Shown piece by piece: positions 59,401 through 64,000 of a DNA stretch of 64,000 bases. Source of the DNA: Seriola aureovittata (lineage: Eukaryota; Chordata; Actinopteri; Carangiformes; Carangidae); assembly GCF_021018895.1 (NCBI RefSeq), contig NC_079375.1:21396975-21460974 (forward strand), given 5' to 3'. The notes under the pieces were generated by a model. That model ran no database searches. It had not been told where the DNA came from and was given only the letters and a program-made list of their open reading frames with translations. A program made the position numbers and the translations under genes. How positions within the stretch are numbered: position 1 is the stretch's first letter; each line of letters begins with the position of its first letter.

Positions 59401-62400
59401 AAGTAGAGAGACACTTTTCTCAGAGGGAGGCATTTGCAGCATAGCAGTGTCAGTTATAGAGCGATATAACAATGACATTTTGTTATAACCCATCTCACTT
59501 AGTTAAACACCTCAGTCTAGTAACAAGTCCATCTTTCTATTAAAGCCTCCATTTTCAGCTGTAGACTTGCAGTCACCTGCTCCAGTCTTTGCATCCACTG
59601 AATAACGGTTGGTGGCTTTGGATCTTTCCAATTAATCGTTTCTTGGCAATCAGTATAAGTATCCATTGAGCGTTTTAGCGACTTTTAGCTAATTGTTTTG
59701 GTTTTACATCCCACAAATTTTCCCAAAAGTTTCGGTTCAGCCTCATTGATCTTATGTTGTTTTCAGCGTTAAAAGCTCTAATAACCCACTGCACCAAACC
59801 GCAGGAAGACAAAGTCAGCAACTAGCTGATGAAAATACTGGAGCAGTTGGAGAGCCAAATGCTCCTTCCCCTCAGGAATTGAAGGGAATGATTATGTTCT
59901 TATATTAGTCTGGTGGCCAGAAACACGACTCTAAATGAATGCTCATGTTGTTGCATGTCTGCTGAATGTGTAGATCAACACATGTTTGCTCTAAGCAGAT
60001 CACATTTATGAGGTGATAGTATGTCATTGTTGTGTTTATAGCTTGATTCTGCTGCAACTAAGTGGCCAATAAAACAAAAACAATAAATCAGTTAATGAAG
60101 GTTTAACATCTGTTGACCACCTGTGTTCGGGGACTGTGGGTGTGTCGGATGAGTTTATTAAAGTCAAGGGCGGAGGTTTGCATATGGACGTTAGGAACAT
60201 GTCCACACCAATATTTCGGGAGGACTGAATTGTCCCTGCCAATATTTGAGTGAATTTGTTCACACTATGTTTGAAGTGAAGTCATATTAGATCATTACGA
60301 TGTGCCCTCCAAGAGGCTACGTCTACAAGACAACTGATTTAGGCACGCTAGCATTTGATTGGCTGAGAGGGCGGGGACTATCTGAAGGCTCACGTCGTGT
60401 GAAGATATCAAAGTAAACTGATGTTAGCTAGCATTAACTGGTGAGCTAACCCTGGCTTCAGTTTATCATGATGAATACTGACTTTTTTTACTATATTATG
60501 ACTTTTTATGCCTTAATATACTATTACATTTTCATACCTCACTATACTATGATGTTCTAGTGATCTACTATAGTAACTAGTTGACATTAGATGGTTGTTC
60601 AGTGGTTAAAACTCTTGCTTTGCGATGTGAAGGTTGTGGGCTACTGTTGTATACTAACATATTTCTATGCTTTACTATACTATGATGCTTTCATCCCTTA
60701 CCAAACTATATATAACTGGGCAGAATGGTGGTGCAGTGATTGTAACTTTTGCATTGCAATGTGAAGGCCATGGGTTCGAATCCAAGGCCCTTTGCCTTAA
60801 CAAGCCATGAGAATCTTATACCTCATTACACAATGACCTTTTAAGTCCTCACTATAATCATTTCATGAAGGGGTAGAGTGTCGGTTCTGGGTTCTGAACC
60901 TGAGGCCCTTACTGTGAAGAGTCTGCATGTTGTCCTTGGGTTTCCGGCTTTTTCCCATAATCTAAATGTATGCACATGAGGTTAATTGGAGACTCTAATG
61001 ACTTACTATACAATGAGTTTTTTATGCCATACTATGACTTATTGGCCTTACTATACTATTTATTTAATTTTACCATACACATCTATCTTTTATATTTACA
61101 TATACAATGAAAATATGCTAACAGGCTTTAGGATGGATATATATTTATGTAAATCACATCTTCAGTGTTGAGACCAAACCTACGCCCTTGGTTAGAGTTA
61201 AGGTGAAGATAGAAAATAATAGACAATGAAAATAGAAAGACATTGCACAGCAACAGTATCACATATTGACAGACCTGATTGGTGGCTGTGCACAGGATCT
61301 CTACCAGCACAGCTTCATCTGTGCCCGCCCCCTTCATGGCCTTTCTCAGCTCCTTGGCAAAGTAAACATGAGGAGGGTCCAGCATGGCGATGGTGGCTTT
61401 CTCAAAACTACCTGTCAGCTCTTTCTTCAGGACCTCCTCCAACTCCTGGACCAACACAGAGGTAACATGATGCATGGTTGTCATGTGTGTATATACAGTA
61501 AAAGAGAGAGAGAGGGAGGTACTGTAGGCACTTACATCATCATATTTTTCAAAGTAAGCTTGCTTGATCTCCACACGCTGAGCTGCAGAACGATTGGCCA
61601 GGATTTGGGTGATGGCCTCTTCATCTGTGCCTAGAGAGTATACAGCAGTGTACACATAAAGGCTGATTTCAGAAGCCTTGAAATATAGAAATATAGCATA
61701 TGGTATTGCATGGTAACAATATTATAACAATACCACACTTTTGTTAGACATCTAAAAGCATTTTAATGACTGGAGGCAGTCTAGGAATCCACAGGCCTTT
61801 AATAAAATGGCTGCCACACATTTCAGCTTTCAGTTTAATTCAGCCTTATGGAATATAATAGTCTTACACACAGCAATATGTACCACTACTATATGTAGTA
61901 TTTCCACCTTGACCACACTCAGAGCAATAAAGAGCAATTTAAAGCACTAAAAACTTTAATTCAGCCGAGAAATATCCAAGTGCATCTGAGAATCAGCTCA
62001 TTTCTTAGCATGTCAGTTTTCACTATAAATTTGGGAAATAGACTTTTAAAATGTTTTGTCTGTGATATACCAGACGCTATAACTCACACTGACAGCTGCT
62101 CAAGGAGGAAGCTTTATACTGTGTATTGATGATGCCATAATGGTGTCAGGTCACCTTCTTTAAACAGAAAGTGCATGTTGTGTGATACATAATAATGTAC
62201 GTTTTCATCCTCTTATCAAACAATGTTGAATTCTGAAAATGATTTTTGACAACCGGATGCATTCACAACAGGAATGAATGAAGAAAAAGCAGCATCATTC
62301 CAAGCATCGCACACACTTACCTAAACCTTTACATGCTTTTCTTATAGCCTTGATATCAGCTGTGACATCGAAATCCTCATATGGGACTAAGGTGGGCTGC

Positions 62401-62701
62401 AGAATAAAAAGTGACAGGGTCATTGACAGAATATGGATCATTCATAAAATCCAAGAAAATATGTAAAAAGTACACAACAACACACACTTTCACGGTTGTG
62501 TAGTGTTACTGATATAGTCTTAGAAACTTAGAAAGTAATTCAGAATAAAACCATATAAACCACTAGTGTAAAGCTTCAGTTTTGATGCTTCCAACTAAAG
62601 CAGATTAAAGAGTGAGGCTCTGGAACGCATTCATTATGGTGTTATACATCCAACAGGAAAAGGGTGCAGCCTGTGTGTTGCTGAGTCATGGGGCAACAGC
62701 A

Positions 62702-62733
<32 letters not shown>

Positions 62734-63221
62734 CTCCTCTCTCTCTCTCCTCGCCCACCCCTCCTTTTATACAATGCGGCCTTATTGATCAGCGTGTCTG
62801 AGAAATACCTCCTTACCGCTGCTGCTGCTGCTGCTGCTGCTGCTGCCTCCTCGGCCCGGCAGCAACACTCCCTCTGCTACAGTTAACTGCGCAGGTTCTG
62901 CTCCCCGACACTGACTGTTTACCAGCAGTTTGCACTAAAAGTCTTGACTCCATCGCAGTAAATAACGTCGGTGTGTCTGTGGAGCAGGTTTCTCAGTGTT
63001 GACTTCTAATGATCTTGTCCCTGTTGATGATGACTTTTCCTGACATTTATCATATTGCATCACTGCGAACACAACATTTCAACACTGTAAAAAGTACTGG
63101 ATGAGTAAATCCTCCCGTTGCAAGTCCCGTTACACTAAACCAGACTTTGTGTTATTTTAGCTGCAGAAGTTGTCAAAAATAAATAAATAAAATTAAGTTT
63201 TCTTACCTGAACGTTGCCCAT
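56186..63221 (-). CDS. anxa13l: Annexin, A13-like, complete
   Basis: Calcium-dependent phospholipid-binding protein with four annexin repeats, acting at membranes. Eleven exons, minus strand: 63207-63221, 62321-62396, 61536-61630, 61275-61445, 59155-59188, 58806-58885, 58190-58258, 56849-56950, 56681-56756, 56466-56578 and 56186-56305. They join in frame to 316 residues, the same length as human ANXA13. The N-terminus MGNVQ keeps the Met-Gly-Asn start that is myristoylated in ANXA13. Type II calcium loops are KGLGTDEEA (repeat 1), KGAGTDEAV (2), GRFGTDEST (3, first Gly replaced) and KGLGTDEDT (4). The protein ends [14 protein letters not shown], where ANXA13 has TSGDFRKLLVALLH. Other matches are [15 protein letters not shown] and [15 protein letters not shown]. 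The donor after IIVGRSE is GC. Annexin is certain; A13 against A13-like is inferred from length, N-terminus and C-terminus. Confidence 0.92.
56406..56461. repeat. CA microsatellite abutting an annexin splice donor
   Basis: About 28 CA units run up to the GC donor of annexin exon 10 (exon edge at 56466), so the intron begins gcaagtgtgtgtg on the transcribed strand. Confidence 0.95.
57300..57860 (+). repeat. Dispersed repeat family A, copy 3
   Basis: Contains TTAGCATGTTAGCATGCTAA, TTAGCACTAAACACAAAGTA, ATTTTGACCTGATGATG and TTTCATGGAAATCCATCCAA in the same order as the reverse complement of copy 2. It lies in the annexin intron between exons 8 and 7. Confidence 0.7.
60470..61075. repeat. Degenerate TATACTATGA repeat with tRNA-like inserts
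   Basis: Units such as CTATATTATGACTTTTTATG, CTCACTATACTATGATG, TTACTATACTATGATG and TTACTATACAATGAG recur irregularly. Between them lie two segments with CAGTG(A/G)TT, TTGC-TTGC(A/G)ATGTGAAGG and, in the second, GGGTTCGAATCC (60774-60785), a perfect tRNA B-box. Text near 60920-61000 (CTGCATGTTGTCCTTGGG, GAGGTTAATTGGAGACTCTA) matches the body of a common vertebrate tRNA-headed repeat. It lies in the annexin intron between exons 5 and 4. Confidence 0.6.
62706..62733. repeat. CAG triplet repeat
   Basis: About nine pure CAG units, preceded by interrupted CAGCAGCAACAG, in intron 1 of the annexin gene. A CTG run follows 84 bp to the right, so the two can pair. Confidence 0.95.
62818..62846. repeat. 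CTG triplet repeat
   Basis: About nine to ten GCT/CTG units, the inverted partner of the CAG run at 62706-62733, within annexin intron 1. Confidence 0.95.
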
Positions 63222-64000
63222 GATATTCCAAACCGGTGTTTCCAGGTATGAGGTGGAAAAATGTTTTGGTGTTGTGTTGTGCTGAGCTGTGCCGTTCTGT
63301 GCTAGTCTGTAGTTGACTTGATGCGTGTCAGGTCGGATCGCTTGTTCCTGCAGGGACTCAGCCCTGTCCGGTGCTGCAGCGATGACGTCACCGTCGCTTA
63401 TTAATTTAGCAGGACGGAGCTGGTGCCGCTGGAGGTTGTAAAAAATACTACAGTCAAAAACTGTCTGTCAGATTTGTTTTAAAGATGATTTATGAACTGT
63501 TTGTTGCTACATGTGGCCAGTGATGGAATTATTTCCGTTTACTCAAGTACTGTACCGTATTTAATTATAATTTTAAGGTACTAAATTCATTTTATGTTAC
63601 TTTATACTCCTGTACAAATAAATTTACCTTCCCTTGCCTCAACCAGCTGAAAGATTAAAATGCTGATTGATGCATCACAGTAGTAATAATAATGAGCAGT
63701 AAGTACTTTTACTTTGGATGCTACACCTGTCTGTTAATACCTTTGTCCCTCTACTCAAATAAAACTATGAAAGCAAGACTTGTAATGGATGTCTATCTAT
63801 TTTAAAGCGTGGTGTTACTTTTATTCCTTCACCACTGTTTGTGCAGAGACAGTGTGAGCTTGAATACAGCTGCTTTTGTAAAAGTGCATCACTGAGACAC
63901 TGTATGACCCTAATCCAGAATAAGTTCTACACAGATTCTTTAAACATCCATCAGGTACCACATCACTTTACTGTGTTCTTAGGTCAGTAATATGAGTCTA
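63222..64000. other. Upstream region of the annexin gene with a dispersed repeat
   Basis: 63222-63430 holds the annexin 5' UTR and probable promoter, with TGACGTCA-type sequence near 63385 (gatgacgtcaccg). 63515-63745 resembles a decayed copy of the teleost repeat rich in ACTCAAGTACTGTAC and AGTACTTTTACTTTGG. Nothing coding is seen. Confidence 0.5.
63515..63745. repeat. Decayed dispersed repeat (ACTCAAGTACTGTAC type)
   Basis: GTTTACTCAAGTACTGTACC near 63540 and AAGTACTTTTACTTTGG near 63700 are signature ends of a repeat found in very many copies in teleost genomes. The middle is eroded. Confidence 0.5.

Noticed and set aside
60720..60800. Possible tRNA gene (perfect B-box GGGTTCGAATCC)
   Set aside because: A cloverleaf could not be drawn: the acceptor arms do not pair and the A-box is poor. 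It fits a tRNA-derived repeat better.

Overview
This window is vertebrate nuclear DNA, most probably from a spiny-rayed (percomorph-type) teleost. Genes are split into short exons by GT-AG introns. CA/TG microsatellites are abundant, introns are AT-rich, and several dispersed repeats of kinds common in teleost genomes are present. There are no bacterial operons, phage genes or CRISPR arrays. The four recognised genes were identified by reading exons in frame across splice sites and comparing the proteins with remembered vertebrate families; no database search was run.

Layout. (1) 215-5276, minus strand: acbd5, the acyl-CoA-binding peroxisome-ER tether, running off the left edge so that its C-terminal membrane anchor is missing. 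(2) 6916-29649, plus strand: abi1, an 11-exon subunit of the WAVE actin-nucleation complex, complete, with a long 3' UTR ending near 32180. acbd5 and abi1 are head to head across about 1.6 kb. (3) 32478-44320, minus strand: apbb1ip (RIAM), 13 coding exons, tail to tail with abi1. It has the talin-binding, RA and PH regions but a very short proline-rich tail. (4) 47259-51015, plus strand: a six-exon gene I cannot name. It encodes a predicted secreted protein of about 945 residues with a signal peptide, five Cys-x-Gly-x-x-Cys motifs, a Gln-rich coiled coil, TNF-receptor-type cysteine modules around an EGF-like module, and three C-terminal repeats that look like TNF/C1q jelly-roll domains. (5) 56186-63221, minus strand: a complete 11-exon annexin of 316 residues, closest to annexin A13.

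How they relate. abi1 and apbb1ip both serve actin-driven membrane protrusion and integrin adhesion (WAVE complex; Rap1-RIAM-talin). acbd5 (lipid transfer and organelle contact) and the annexin (calcium-dependent membrane binding) are functionally separate neighbours. The acbd5, abi1 and apbb1ip cluster matches a known human neighbourhood on 10p12. The annexin and the unnamed gene are not part of that human cluster as I remember it.

The most interesting item is the unnamed gene, which combines receptor-like and ligand-like TNF-superfamily folds in one secreted chain. Smaller items are a near-perfect palindrome with a CRE core, CTCF-like motifs, a CAG/CTG inverted triplet pair, two GC-AG introns, a 15-nt micro-exon, and several dispersed repeat families.
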